Shown here: positions 9,037 to 16,851 of the stretch, piece by piece
Position numbering within the stretch: position 1 is the first letter of the stretch
Layout: each line of letters opens with the position of its first letter
NCBI GenBank assembly: GCA_002495535.1
Contig: DAFX01000035.1
Coordinates: 19,068-50,953, forward strand
DNA from: Euryarchaeota archaeon UBA433
Lineage (GTDB): Archaea > Thermoplasmatota > Poseidoniia > Poseidoniales > Poseidoniaceae
DNA length: 31,886 bases
Reading direction: 5' to 3'
The notes under the pieces: generated by a model
Told to the model about the DNA's origin: nothing
Seen by the model: the letters and a program-made list of their open reading frames with translations, nothing else
Database searches by the model: none
Program-made: the position numbers and the translations under genes

Positions 9037-10010
9037 ACTGGAGATTCAAGTTGATTGATCGCCAGCGCTGCAGCGACCACATCGCCATCCTCCCACCAGT
9101 CCACGGCGATGAAGGTCGGGCGTTTTCCATGTTGAATCCAGCATTCTGTTGCCCGTTCGATGAGGAATTCAACATCGTTTGCCTCATCACCCCGTGAAGG
9201 GTCAGAGAGACCTAATGGCCCCTGCAACCAGTTGTTCATATGGAACACTTCCTGTTCAGGATCTCCCCGGAGTGGGTCGCAGTTCATGTCTTCGGTGTTT
9301 TCTTCAGCAAAATTGGTCGTCCAACTGTGGGTGAGGAAATCATGAATCCAAGGGTGTGAGGGATCGCCTCCTTGCTCCCAGAACACAACCAATGGAGTGC
9401 CAGCATCAATCATTTGTATGAGGGTTGGCCATGGTGTGTTCACATCGTGCAGGAAGACTTGGTCATACAATCCAGCCTCTTGAAAAACGGCTTGAAGGTG
9501 GTCAGCTTGGACATAATTTTCAACAAGTAGGGTGACAACATCCCTCGGTGCTGAATCCATAAGTGTCTTCAATTGACTCAACCAAGCCTCGGCATTGACG
9601 TTGCCATACGAGCACGGACTGAACCCTCGATCGTCATCCCCGTGACAAAGGCGAACTGTTTCGACGCGCTCATCGCCCAATGTCTCGTAGTGTGTGTCCA
9701 CCATGAACGCCCTCATGCCTGCGTTCCACTGAGCCATCAACCCTGTTTGGTGATTGGCAGCCGGGTAGTATATGCCATCTTCATGGGTGGAAAAGGCATT
9801 ATGAGTTTCGGGAAAAGTGACCTCATCATAGGTTCGTTCGCAAAGAACTGCTAACCCATTGCAGGACTCACTGGATTGTTGGTCCTCTTCGGTGATTGAA
9901 TCTGAAAGAGGGACCGTCGGCGTTGTGCACCCCGCCAACAGCATCAACGTTGCGAACACAACAGCACTGAGGCCCGCCCGCATAGAAAATGCGTGCATCA
10001 CCGCACCCAT
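9033..10010 (-). CDS. PLC-like phosphodiesterase lipoprotein
   Basis: This is a 325-residue exported lipoprotein. The N-terminus has a hydrophobic signal ending in the lipobox LLAGC (Cys28), so it is probably lipid-anchored outside the membrane. The mature part resembles the phosphatidylinositol-phospholipase C/glycerophosphodiester phosphodiesterase TIM-barrel superfamily. PETHNAFS (His70) and RLCHGD (His123) sit where the two general acid/base histidines of PI-PLC-like enzymes lie, and GMRAFMVDTH carries the Arg/Asp between them. Several Cys could form disulfides. The ATG at 10010 is preferred because GAGGGA sits just upstream; a TTG at 10013 and ATGs at 9998 and 9983 are alternatives. Likely substrates are phosphodiester head groups of lipids or glycerophosphodiesters, but specificity cannot be read. 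It is divergent from another lipoprotein gene. Confidence 0.75.
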   Translation of the reverse strand: MGAVMHAFSMRAGLSAVVFATLMLLAGCTTPTVPLSDSITEEDQQSSESCNGLAVLCERTYDEVTFPETHNAFSTHEDGIYYPAANHQTGLMAQWNAGMRAFMVDTHYETLGDERVETVRLCHGDDDRGFSPCSYGNVNAEAWLSQLKTLMDSAPRDVVTLLVENYVQADHLQAVFQEAGLYDQVFLHDVNTPWPTLIQMIDAGTPLVVFWEQGGDPSHPWIHDFLTHSWTTNFAEENTEDMNCDPLRGDPEQEVFHMNNWLQGPLGLSDPSRGDEANDVEFLIERATECWIQHGKRPTFIAVDWWEDGDVVAAALAINQLESPV

Positions 10011-10083
10011 CAATCCCTCGGTGGCTCAAGCACCAGAACCACAGGAATCTGGTCCTTGAGGGATTTAGGTTGGAACATGAGAA

Positions 10084-10092
10084 CTTTTTAAG
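10084..10092 (+). promoter_or_regulatory. TATA-like box, leaderless promoter of the 10114 lipoprotein
   Basis: CTTTTTAAG is centred about 26 bases before the ATG at 10114. Archaeal transcription usually begins about 25 bases after the TATA box, so the mRNA would begin at or near the start codon. No Shine-Dalgarno is present, which agrees with a leaderless message. Its complement CTTAAAAAG could also serve the divergent PLC-like gene with a leader of about 50 bases. Confidence 0.5.
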
Positions 10093-10113
10093 GGGCCAAA
10101 TTTAGCAACCACC

Positions 10114-10866
10114 ATGGGGAAGGTCGGAGGCTTATTGCTCGTCTTCATGCTCTTCATAATGCCTTTTCCCGGGTGCATAGGCAGCATCAATGAAAACTCA
10201 TCAATCGATTTAGAAGTGGATTTGCCCGTCAACAACGGAACCATTGTCGAGACCTATGTTGACGGTGCCTTGTCTTCAACGCAAAACGTCGTGTTCACAT
10301 TTGATTTTTCAGGCACCACAGCCACCAACCAAATCGTCACCTACGGTATCGATCTACGAAATGGCGACGAACCTGTTCTCGTCGATGCGGCAACCACCTC
10401 GAGTGTGGAGGTCACGTTCAATGATCACGGGGTCTACGCCGTCGACGCTTTCGCCATTGACGAGGCGGACGTAAGGGCCAATATGACCGTTTCAATTCGA
10501 ATCGAATTTCGTATGGAATGGACTGAAACGAACACCAACGACCCGTTGCCGCTTGTCTTTGATCCTGCAGCCGGAAATCAGGGTGAAGACCCGATTATGA
10601 TTGAGGTTCATTCCACCGTTGAAAACCCAAGTTTAGTCAGCCAAATCGGTGGAGGCGGCCAAACGGTGGCGTTCACATGGAGCATTGTTGACGATCAGAA
10701 TGAGGCCTGTCAGAGCCGAAGCGGGCAGGCCGAAGATGGTGGAAGTGACTCTTGGAACACCGCCCACTTCAACACCTATGGAATTCATGAATTAAGGGTG
10801 CAATACGAGGATGGCCAGGATTACATCAACGTGGAACATTCGCTTTCAATCCTCTACAAGTCCTGA
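10114..10866 (+). CDS. secreted lipoprotein with PKD-like beta-sandwich domains
   Basis: This 250-residue protein has a signal peptide (GGLLLVFMLFIMPFPGC) with a candidate lipid-attachment Cys21; the Pro before Gly-Cys is atypical for a lipobox. Two beta-sandwich modules follow. The first (about 40-130) has PKD-like spacing, with FTFDFSGTTATNQIVTYGID and then VTFNDHGVYAVDAFA. The second (about 140-248) resembles it, with TFWSIVDD-type strands and FNTYGIHELRVQYEDG. Such modules mediate protein or carbohydrate contacts on surface proteins; no catalytic residues are apparent. A leaderless-type promoter sits just upstream. The neighbouring divergent PLC-like lipoprotein suggests a shared envelope context, without direct proof of a joint role. 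Confidence 0.7.
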   Translation: MGKVGGLLLVFMLFIMPFPGCIGSINENSSIDLEVDLPVNNGTIVETYVDGALSSTQNVVFTFDFSGTTATNQIVTYGIDLRNGDEPVLVDAATTSSVEVTFNDHGVYAVDAFAIDEADVRANMTVSIRIEFRMEWTETNTNDPLPLVFDPAAGNQGEDPIMIEVHSTVENPSLVSQIGGGGQTVAFTWSIVDDQNEACQSRSGQAEDGGSDSWNTAHFNTYGIHELRVQYEDGQDYINVEHSLSILYKS

Positions 10867-10892
10867 TTTTGCTAGACGAAGCTAGAGCGACC

Positions 10893-10914
10893 ACGGAAGG
10901 CAAAAAATTTCCGT
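10893..10914. repeat. inverted repeat between two small genes
   Basis: ACGGAA and TTCCGT form a perfect 6-bp inverted repeat separated by ten mostly A bases. It lies 27 bases after the lipoprotein stop and 17 bases before the TATA-like box of the next gene. It could be a hairpin at the end of the upstream transcript or an operator for the downstream promoter. There is no T-tract after it, so a classical intrinsic terminator is unlikely. Confidence 0.25.
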
Positions 10915-10930
10915 TCAGGTAAAAAAAACA

Positions 10931-10939
10931 CTATTAATC
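10931..10939 (+). promoter_or_regulatory. TATA-like box, leaderless promoter of the 10959 gene
   Basis: CTATTAATC, preceded by an A-rich run that may act as a TFB-recognition element, is centred about 24 bases before the ATG at 10959. There is no ribosome binding site between them, consistent with a leaderless transcript. Confidence 0.5.
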
Positions 10940-10958
10940 GAAGGTTGAAGTCTACACC

Positions 10959-11399
10959 ATGATTCCAACAGTACCAAGCCAAGTTCCTAAGAAAACAAAG
11001 GCAAAAGGGCGAAATTCGTCAAAGGTCTCAAATCCAGATTTGTTAATTTCTGTCGCATTTTTCATCATTATAATTGGAATTGCTTTCAGTTTCTTAAGCG
11101 AAGTGTCTTCCCCCCCTGAAGTCGATGATTTTGAAGATGGATCTGAACCGACATATGAGGAGGCTTTAGAAGATCATGAAGCCCAAAAGCGTGCATACGA
11201 TGGAATTTACTTTCTCTTTTCCAGTGTTGGAACTGTAATTTTGGCAGGTGGATTATTCTTCAAAGCCACCGGGGATTCTGAACACCTCCCCGACTGGGCA
11301 CGTACTGCACTCATTGCAGGAGCGATGTGGTTTTTAGTGCGTCTTTTTACCACAGAACTATCTCTATTCGAGACCGTCACGCTGTTGGCTTTGCTCTAA
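10959..11399 (+). CDS. small three-helix membrane protein, unknown function
   Basis: This 146-residue protein has no family I recognise. A basic, Lys-rich N-terminus (KKTKAKGRNSSK) precedes helix 1 (about 28-46). An acidic loop with PPEVDDFEDGSEP and a short charged helix follows, then helix 2 (about 82-102), a loop, and helix 3 (about 114-131) ending near the C-terminus. The basic start suggests the N-terminus is inside. The stretch is more A/T-rich than its neighbours, especially in the first half. Its TAA overlaps the stop of the convergent dCMP deaminase gene by three bases, so there is no terminator spacer. Confidence 0.7.
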   Translation: MIPTVPSQVPKKTKAKGRNSSKVSNPDLLISVAFFIIIIGIAFSFLSEVSSPPEVDDFEDGSEPTYEEALEDHEAQKRAYDGIYFLFSSVGTVILAGGLFFKATGDSEHLPDWARTALIAGAMWFLVRLFTTELSLFETVTLLALL

Positions 11400-11839
11400 C
11401 TTGGAACCGTCCGAACAGTCACACCTGCTTCTTGCAGCATCCCGTTGGAGATTTCGAAATCTTCCATCCAACGTTCTGGGATGTTGTCAACCGCTGGATA
11501 GACGACTTCTTGGATGCCTGCCTGAATGAGGGAACGAGCACAGCGGGAACATGGTGGCCACGTCACATAGGCCGTGTTGCCTTTGAGGGAGACACCGATT
11601 CGGGCGGCGTGCATAATTGCATTCTCTTCTGCGTGGCATATCAAGGGGTATTTTTTTGCCCTGTCCGTGAGTCTTTCTTGATCGTCACTGATGCCACGTG
11701 GAAAACCATTGAAGCCAGTGGATCGGATTTCTCGGTCTTCACCAACAACGACGCATCCCACCTTCGTGGAGGGGTCTTTGCTCCACCCGGAAAGGTGCAA
11801 GGCTAAGTCAAGAAAACGCTGATCCCACTTGTCGCTCAT
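11396..11839 (-). CDS. deoxycytidylate (dCMP) deaminase family protein
   Basis: This 147-residue zinc-dependent deaminase probably converts dCMP to dUMP, the substrate for thymidylate synthesis. The cytidine/deoxycytidylate deaminase signature is clear: CHAEENAI (His69 zinc ligand, Glu71 proton shuttle) and WPPCSRC (Cys97 and Cys100 zinc ligands). STKVGCVVVG and FNGFPRGI are typical of dCMP deaminases of the ComEB type and bind the nucleotide. The ATG at 11839 is chosen because it begins the conserved fold (MSDKWDQRF), whereas a longer frame would run into folC. It lies 34 bases after folC on the same strand, probably as one operon joining folate and dTMP supply. The family also contains other nucleotide deaminases, so the substrate is an inference. 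Confidence 0.85.
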   Translation of the reverse strand: MSDKWDQRFLDLALHLSGWSKDPSTKVGCVVVGEDREIRSTGFNGFPRGISDDQERLTDRAKKYPLICHAEENAIMHAARIGVSLKGNTAYVTWPPCSRCARSLIQAGIQEVVYPAVDNIPERWMEDFEISNGMLQEAGVTVRTVPS

Positions 11840-11873
11840 CGTCGCACCAGCCCGAGCACAGTGGTCAACGCTA

Positions 11874-13163
11874 TCATTGCTTCGCCAAGAGCGACAGGTC
11901 TTCATTGCTCGACAGGCCCAGGGCTTCGAGGATGTTCCCTTGAAGGTACAATGAACCCAGACTGACCACGAATCCATTTCGAGAGGGATCTATCGATTTG
12001 AGATGGTCGAGCGCAATACTGGGCAAGGGTTCGACCTGAAGCTGATTGCAAGGCCACTGTAGAGCTGCAAGTTCAGTGCACGCCACGGCGGGATAGCGGC
12101 CACCTTGGGGTTCGGTCAACACGATGCAGGCGGGTGGAATTCGTTTGCATAGCGAAATCAAAGGTTGGCAAAACGCCTCCAAATCAAATTGAGGTGAGGT
12201 CCCAAACACGAGGCACCACCCATCACCATTTCTCTCAACAGCAGCGCGTATCTGACGTTCAAGCTCAGGCAATACACGCTTCAATCCTGAGGGGTTATGC
12301 GCTGCATCAAGAAGAAAACGATGAGACGGCATGTGGTTTGATTGTACGTGCTGCATTCTTGCTGGCCATTGAACCTGCTCGTAAGCATCGGTGAGGCGAT
12401 CACCTGGCAAGCCAACCTTTTGGAAGAGGGCTTGGCCCAAAATGAGGGCTTCGTTTCTGACCGAAACATCAGTTGGGATTGAAATGAATTCAGGGTGGGC
12501 TGGAACCTGCTGTTCTTGCAAAATGACTTGGCCGGCTTGTCCAACTTCCTCAAGCATGGCTTTCTCTACCGCCTGCTCGGGAGGGCGCCGGATCAAAATA
12601 GGGGCGCCTGGTCGTGCAATGGCTGCTTTTTCTTTGGCAATTTGGGCAAGTGAATTCCCCAATATATCCCTGTGCTCTGTGCTGATTGATGTGACGAGTG
12701 AGGCTGAAGCAGGCCCTGCTCGAGTGGCGTCTTTCCTGCCACCAAGACCAGTTTCTAAAATCAAAACTTCAACCCCCGTATCGCTTGCGCACTGCATTGC
12801 AGCAAGGTATGTGATTTCAAAAAATGTCAACTGAATCTGGGGCTTTTGATGTGATGCTCGGGCAATTTTATCCAAGGCCGCATCGAATGTGGCTTGATCG
12901 ATGGGGCTGCCATTGAAGCGAATGCGCTCTTCGACGCGGATCAAATGAGGCGAGGAAAAGAGGATGTTGGGGGTACCGGCGAGGGTCAAGGCCCCGGCCA
13001 TCAAAGCGCAAACTGTACCTTTTCCATTGCTTCCCGCAACATGGAGGATATGCTCCGGGGTGTGAGCGAGATTGAGCCGGTCGAGCACCGCCTTGGTATG
13101 CTGAAGCCCAAGGGCCATGCCACGGGTTTTCGTGGATTCAAGCCAAGCCCTCGCATCGTTCAT
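11874..13163 (-). CDS. folC: folylpolyglutamate synthase / dihydrofolate synthase
   Basis: This 429-residue Mur-ligase-family enzyme adds glutamate to folates (and in some species to dihydropteroate) with ATP. Evidence is the P-loop AGSNGKGT (43-50), the substrate-loop sequence LFSSPHLIRVEERIRFNG, ETGLGGRKDATR with the conserved Gly-Gly and Asp, a TSISTEHRDILG metal-site segment, and DAAHNPSG in the C-terminal domain. The start at 13163 is backed by a strong Shine-Dalgarno (GGAGGGGAGGAG) directly before it, while an in-frame start at 13223 would add a non-conserved extension. Length fits FolC (about 400-450). It precedes the dCMP deaminase gene on the same strand and is divergent from the protease gene. 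Confidence 0.92.
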   Translation of the reverse strand: MNDARAWLESTKTRGMALGLQHTKAVLDRLNLAHTPEHILHVAGSNGKGTVCALMAGALTLAGTPNILFSSPHLIRVEERIRFNGSPIDQATFDAALDKIARASHQKPQIQLTFFEITYLAAMQCASDTGVEVLILETGLGGRKDATRAGPASASLVTSISTEHRDILGNSLAQIAKEKAAIARPGAPILIRRPPEQAVEKAMLEEVGQAGQVILQEQQVPAHPEFISIPTDVSVRNEALILGQALFQKVGLPGDRLTDAYEQVQWPARMQHVQSNHMPSHRFLLDAAHNPSGLKRVLPELERQIRAAVERNGDGWCLVFGTSPQFDLEAFCQPLISLCKRIPPACIVLTEPQGGRYPAVACTELAALQWPCNQLQVEPLPSIALDHLKSIDPSRNGFVVSLGSLYLQGNILEALGLSSNEDLSLLAKQ

Positions 13164-13210
13164 CTCCTCCCCTCCTGTTGTTCGATAGCCCCTTGGTGAA
13201 TAGCCTCTTT

Positions 13211-13220
13211 CCTTTATTTT
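13211..13220 (+). promoter_or_regulatory. possible TATA box for the presenilin-like gene
   Basis: CCTTTATTTT lies in the folC/protease divergent region. If used, transcription would begin near 13241, inside the hairpin at 13236-13252, leaving a leader of about 30-50 bases. It is only a weak match, and CTTATCGC at about 13231 is an alternative. Confidence 0.3.
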
Positions 13221-13235
13221 CAAAAGGCGTCTTAT

Positions 13236-13252
13236 CGCCCCCGTAGGGGGCG
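13236..13252 (+). promoter_or_regulatory. perfect GC-rich hairpin before the presenilin-like gene
   Basis: CGCCCCC GTA GGGGGCG is a 7-bp perfect stem with a 3-base loop, ending 20 bases before the ATG at 13273. Its placement and triloop form resemble the hairpin at 756-770 ahead of the giant surface protein. It may be a leader hairpin or an operator; no T-run follows, so a terminator is unlikely. Confidence 0.35.
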
Positions 13253-13264
13253 GAAAGCATCACC

Positions 13265-13294
13265 ATGCTGATATGGGAACGCACACTCCGATGA
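13265..13294 (+). other. possible 9-codon upstream ORF overlapping an alternative protease start
   Basis: An ATG at 13265 opens a frame reading MLIWERTLR and stops at TGA 13292-13294. The stop overlaps the in-frame ATG at 13291 of the protease gene as ATGA, the arrangement used for translational coupling. If real, it would favour the protease starting at 13291 rather than 13273. It is very short and could be chance. Confidence 0.2.
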
Positions 13295-15507
13295 GCATGA
13301 GCAACGAAAAGGCAGTGACCTCGCCAAAGCAAACTGCTAGAGCGGAGGAATCCGAAGCGTTTCGAGCGGTTCAGGCAGAACTTCGTGCCGAAGACAGCAT
13401 CTTTCACATGATGAAAGAACAAATGACTTCGATGCTCGGCATGGTTGGAATGTTCATCCTTACCATCGTGATTGCATTGTTCATTCGTCCATGGTACGAT
13501 GTTGCAGGCCTCCACGCCTTTGGTGAATCTGGGGCGACCCAAGTGCGCTATATCCTGCTTGAACTCACGATGATCTTTATTTTCACAGCGTTTATTCTAG
13601 CGTTAGCGAAATACAAGAAGGAATGGATCATCAAGTACGGTATAATGGGGGTTCTTGCCCTTGCTTTGATGTATTCAACCGTTCCATTGGCTCACATGGT
13701 CATGATCGATTTGGATTCAGAACCTTATGAAGTTGAGTCGACCAGTGAATTCCAAGGTGAATTGCTTACCCACAGCGGCTTTGATGGCCACTTGATGTCC
13801 GAACTCACCGGCGCTTCTGGAACGTGGACTGACAACATCAGCTACTACGAAGGCCATGCAATGGCCAACGGGGAGCCGACCTGGACCATGGAACATCCAA
13901 GAGAACCCTATGGCGATGGATTCATCATTCAGGCAGCAGTTGACCCAGATGTCTTCACCTTTGCCAACGGGGCTTGGGTGTGGTATGTCGATGCTGCCAC
14001 TGGTGAAACCGTCGATTCGTACACATGCCACCAGAACCTAACCAACGATGAAGGCACGAACTACACTGCAGTTTTGCCAGAGATTGGGACGGCGTGCATG
14101 CTTGCTTTCCACACCAACGACGCCTTGTACATCATTGATGAAGCGAATTTCATGTATCGGTTTAACACCGACCTAAACAGCCCTGGAGAGATGTTCAAAC
14201 AGGCCACTTGGCGGTTGCCAGTCGGTCTTGATGTCCACCTTGGCACCGTCCACACCCAGGTGATCGCTGAAGACAAAGTGCTCATTGTGACCTCAAACAT
14301 GGCTGCGGTGATTCTTCTGGAGGAGTTTTCGGGAGTGAACGATCCGATTGCTCCTGAACCAACGAATTTTGCCAATGTCCTCTTCCAACACAATGCGACC
14401 AGCAACATCACCACCGCCGATTTCGGACCCTCGCCATGGTCGCCAGTGAACCATTCCTCTGCATCAGCAAGTGAAGGTCTCATCTTGCTTGGTGAAGATA
14501 ATGGTGACGTGATTGGTTTCGAATGGAATGCAAGTCTTGAACCAGAGTTCAGTGAACAAACCTCGATGAAACTCGCCGGATTTGGTGAATCAATCCAATC
14601 CGTTCGGCTCACCGATCGAGATGCTTCGGGTTACAGCGATCTGCTGATCACAACCGAAGACACATCACACTGGCTTTGGACAACCTCCTTGCTGAATAAA
14701 ATCACTTTAGATGCCGATTCGGATTTCCAAACAGGTTGGTTTTCGTTTGAAGAAGATGGGAGCACGCATTTCAACGCCATTTATGACGGTGAAACAACCA
14801 CCGTACAAACCGGTGTTATCACCGAAGAAATGGACGTCGTGAGTGGTTTGCAACTGTATGACGTACCGCTGATTCTGGGCGTTCTGGTCGCCCTTGTGTT
14901 GATGATCTTGCTGTACGTTCACAGCGAGTGGTATGTGGTCAACACCGTTGGCGTACTGGTTGGCTCCGGTGTTGTTGTGATGCTCGGTGTGGCATTTGTC
15001 CCGACCCTCATCATCGTGTTCATGGTCGCAGCAGCAATTTACGACGCTTGGGCCGTGTACAAATCCAAGCACATGCTTGATCTGGCCGACACCATGATCG
15101 GTCTTCGTTTGCCGATTCTTCTGGTCGCACCTCAAGAGAAGGGGTATTCATTTGTTGAAGAAACGACATCGATGAAGCAAACCAATGCACCGGTTCAACC
15201 ACCGACCAGTGGCCCGGTCAAGAAGAAGAGCAAGGATGCCATGTTCATGGGACTTGGTGATGTCATCTTCCCAGGTATGCTGGTGCTTTCTGCCGCCCAG
15301 TGGCTTGACCATAGTGGGGCATTCGCTGTCGCAATCTCGACCCTCATCGGCGGTCTTTTCGGCTACTTCGCACTGATGACCTACGTCGCAAGAGGGCGGG
15401 CGCAAGCAGGACTGCCGTTGCTGAATGGTGGCTCGATTTTAGGGTACATCATTGGTGGCTACATTTTCATTGGCAGCGCCATATTTGACTTTGGGATTTC
15501 ATTTTGA
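13273..15507 (+). CDS. presenilin-like GxGD intramembrane aspartyl protease with large extracytoplasmic propeller-like insert
   Basis: This 744-residue protein has nine predicted membrane helices: about 53-71, 92-111, 119-145, 531-549, 555-575, 577-597, 656-677, 681-705 and 720-741. Helix 6 holds IYDAW (Asp591), helix 7 holds MGLGDVIFPG (Asp663), and LPLLNGG (714-720) matches the PAL region before helix 9. These are the catalytic marks of presenilin/archaeal PSH proteases, which cut membrane-spanning substrates. The Pro/Lys-rich 598-655 loop matches the presenilin helix 6-7 loop. Unlike the roughly 300-residue archaeal relatives, about 385 residues sit between helices 3 and 4, a loop expected outside the cell. 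This part looks like a beta-propeller, with PQQ-like WYVDAATGE (237-245) and FG-GAP-like DRDASGYSD (448-456). The start is uncertain: 13273, 13291 and 13297 are all possible. serS begins 11 bases after the stop, suggesting cotranscription. Confidence 0.85.
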   Translation: MGTHTPMSMSNEKAVTSPKQTARAEESEAFRAVQAELRAEDSIFHMMKEQMTSMLGMVGMFILTIVIALFIRPWYDVAGLHAFGESGATQVRYILLELTMIFIFTAFILALAKYKKEWIIKYGIMGVLALALMYSTVPLAHMVMIDLDSEPYEVESTSEFQGELLTHSGFDGHLMSELTGASGTWTDNISYYEGHAMANGEPTWTMEHPREPYGDGFIIQAAVDPDVFTFANGAWVWYVDAATGETVDSYTCHQNLTNDEGTNYTAVLPEIGTACMLAFHTNDALYIIDEANFMYRFNTDLNSPGEMFKQATWRLPVGLDVHLGTVHTQVIAEDKVLIVTSNMAAVILLEEFSGVNDPIAPEPTNFANVLFQHNATSNITTADFGPSPWSPVNHSSASASEGLILLGEDNGDVIGFEWNASLEPEFSEQTSMKLAGFGESIQSVRLTDRDASGYSDLLITTEDTSHWLWTTSLLNKITLDADSDFQTGWFSFEEDGSTHFNAIYDGETTTVQTGVITEEMDVVSGLQLYDVPLILGVLVALVLMILLYVHSEWYVVNTVGVLVGSGVVVMLGVAFVPTLIIVFMVAAAIYDAWAVYKSKHMLDLADTMIGLRLPILLVAPQEKGYSFVEETTSMKQTNAPVQPPTSGPVKKKSKDAMFMGLGDVIFPGMLVLSAAQWLDHSGAFAVAISTLIGGLFGYFALMTYVARGRAQAGLPLLNGGSILGYIIGGYIFIGSAIFDFGISF

Positions 15508-15518
15508 GGTGATTCAAT

Positions 15519-16811
15519 ATGCTTGATATCAACATGTTCAGAACGACGCCAGAACTGATTCGAAACGATCACGATAAGCGGGGTATCCCCCATGACAACA
15601 TCGAACGGGTCATCAAATTGGACCAAACTTGGATCAACCTTCAACATGAAACCAATCAATTACGTGCGAAAAAGAACGCTGCAGCTCGAGGTATCGGGGC
15701 TGCAAAAAAGTCTGGTGATGAAGCCGAAGCTCAACGGATTCTAGCAGAAGTTGCCGATCTGGGCGCACAAATTACGGAACTCGAAAAGAAAACTGACCAA
15801 GCGGTTGCCGAGCGCGACACGCTGCGCATGCGCATCCCCAACATTTTGCATGATGATGTCCCCAAGGGCGCCGATGAATCGGGCAACACCGTGCACAGTG
15901 TGCATGGCTCAAAACCTGAGTTTTCGTTTGAACCTCGCACGCACAACGAATTGATTGAGATGAACAAGTGGGTCGACTTGAAGCGAGCGGCAAAAATAGT
16001 CGGCAGTCGTTTCTACTTCCTTAAGGGGGATTTGGCTCGCCTTGAATTCGCTCTGCAGCAGTACGCTGTGGATTTCATCCGTTCGAGGGGGTATACGTTC
16101 GTTCAACCGCCCGTCATGATGAACAGAGAAGCCTATGAAGGCGTCACCGACCTTTCTGATTTTGAGACTGTCATGTATGGTGTGGAACCCGACAAGTACT
16201 ACATGATTGCAACCGCAGAACACCCGCTCACTGCCATGTTCATGGGTGAAACAATCCCCGAGGCAGACCTGCCACTCCGCATTGTTGGTGTGTCACCATG
16301 TTTCCGAAGAGAAGTTGGCTCACACGGTCAATCCGACCTTGGCATCTGGCGAGTGCACCAATTCACAAAGATCGAACAGATCATCATCGCAGCACCAGAT
16401 CAATCTTGGAGCCTCCAAGAGGAATTGCTCACCAATTGCATCGATCTTTGGGACGCATTGGGCATGCATTACGAAGTCGTCAATATCTGTACGGGAGACA
16501 TGGGCACGGTTGCCGCACGGAAGTATGACTTGGAAGCGTGGATCCCCGGTGCAAACCAATACAAGGAAATTGTTTCATGTTCAAACTGCACAGACTATCA
16601 GGCCAATCGACTCCAAATTCGATACGGGCAGCCTGGCCACTCTGGCCAACCTATCGCTCACACCCTCAATTCAACCGCCGTTGCCACATCGAGGGCTCTT
16701 GTCGCCATTATGGAACAAAACCAACTCGAAGATGGGCGTGTTCGTGTACCTGAAGTCTTGCAGCCATTGATGGGCGGCCAAGAAGTTCTCGAGCCATGTG
16801 CTTGGGGATAA
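15519..16811 (+). CDS. serS: seryl-tRNA synthetase
   Basis: This 430-residue class II synthetase charges tRNA-Ser (and tRNA-Sec where present) with serine. The N-terminal ~110 residues form the long antiparallel coiled coil that grips the tRNA arm. The catalytic core shows motif 2 (PCFRREVGSHG), TAEHPLTAMF, the serine-pocket region PGANQYKEIVSCSNCTDYQ, and motif 3 (HTLNSTAVATSRALVAI). It is of the common bacterial-like type, not the rare methanogen form. GAGGTGATT precedes the ATG at 15519, supporting the start. It follows the protease gene by 11 bases and was probably cotranscribed with it. Length fits the family (about 420-460). Confidence 0.97.
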   Translation: MLDINMFRTTPELIRNDHDKRGIPHDNIERVIKLDQTWINLQHETNQLRAKKNAAARGIGAAKKSGDEAEAQRILAEVADLGAQITELEKKTDQAVAERDTLRMRIPNILHDDVPKGADESGNTVHSVHGSKPEFSFEPRTHNELIEMNKWVDLKRAAKIVGSRFYFLKGDLARLEFALQQYAVDFIRSRGYTFVQPPVMMNREAYEGVTDLSDFETVMYGVEPDKYYMIATAEHPLTAMFMGETIPEADLPLRIVGVSPCFRREVGSHGQSDLGIWRVHQFTKIEQIIIAAPDQSWSLQEELLTNCIDLWDALGMHYEVVNICTGDMGTVAARKYDLEAWIPGANQYKEIVSCSNCTDYQANRLQIRYGQPGHSGQPIAHTLNSTAVATSRALVAIMEQNQLEDGRVRVPEVLQPLMGGQEVLEPCAWG

Positions 16812-16851
16812 TCGGGCGGTTTGAAATAGGGTTGAGGCGTTTCAACCTCCG

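Noticed and set aside
10871..10885. GCTAG repeated twice five bases apart, considered as an operator
   Set aside because: Five-base repeats at this spacing are common by chance and no further copies are seen nearby.
11840..11977. N-terminal extension of the dCMP deaminase frame into folC
   Set aside because: The added residues are Cys/Trp-rich and unlike the family, and they overlap the conserved C-terminus of FolC.
14061..14612. 183-codon minus-strand open frame inside the propeller-like insert of the protease
   Set aside because: Antisense shadow; the plus-strand frame is continuous and carries motifs on both sides of it.
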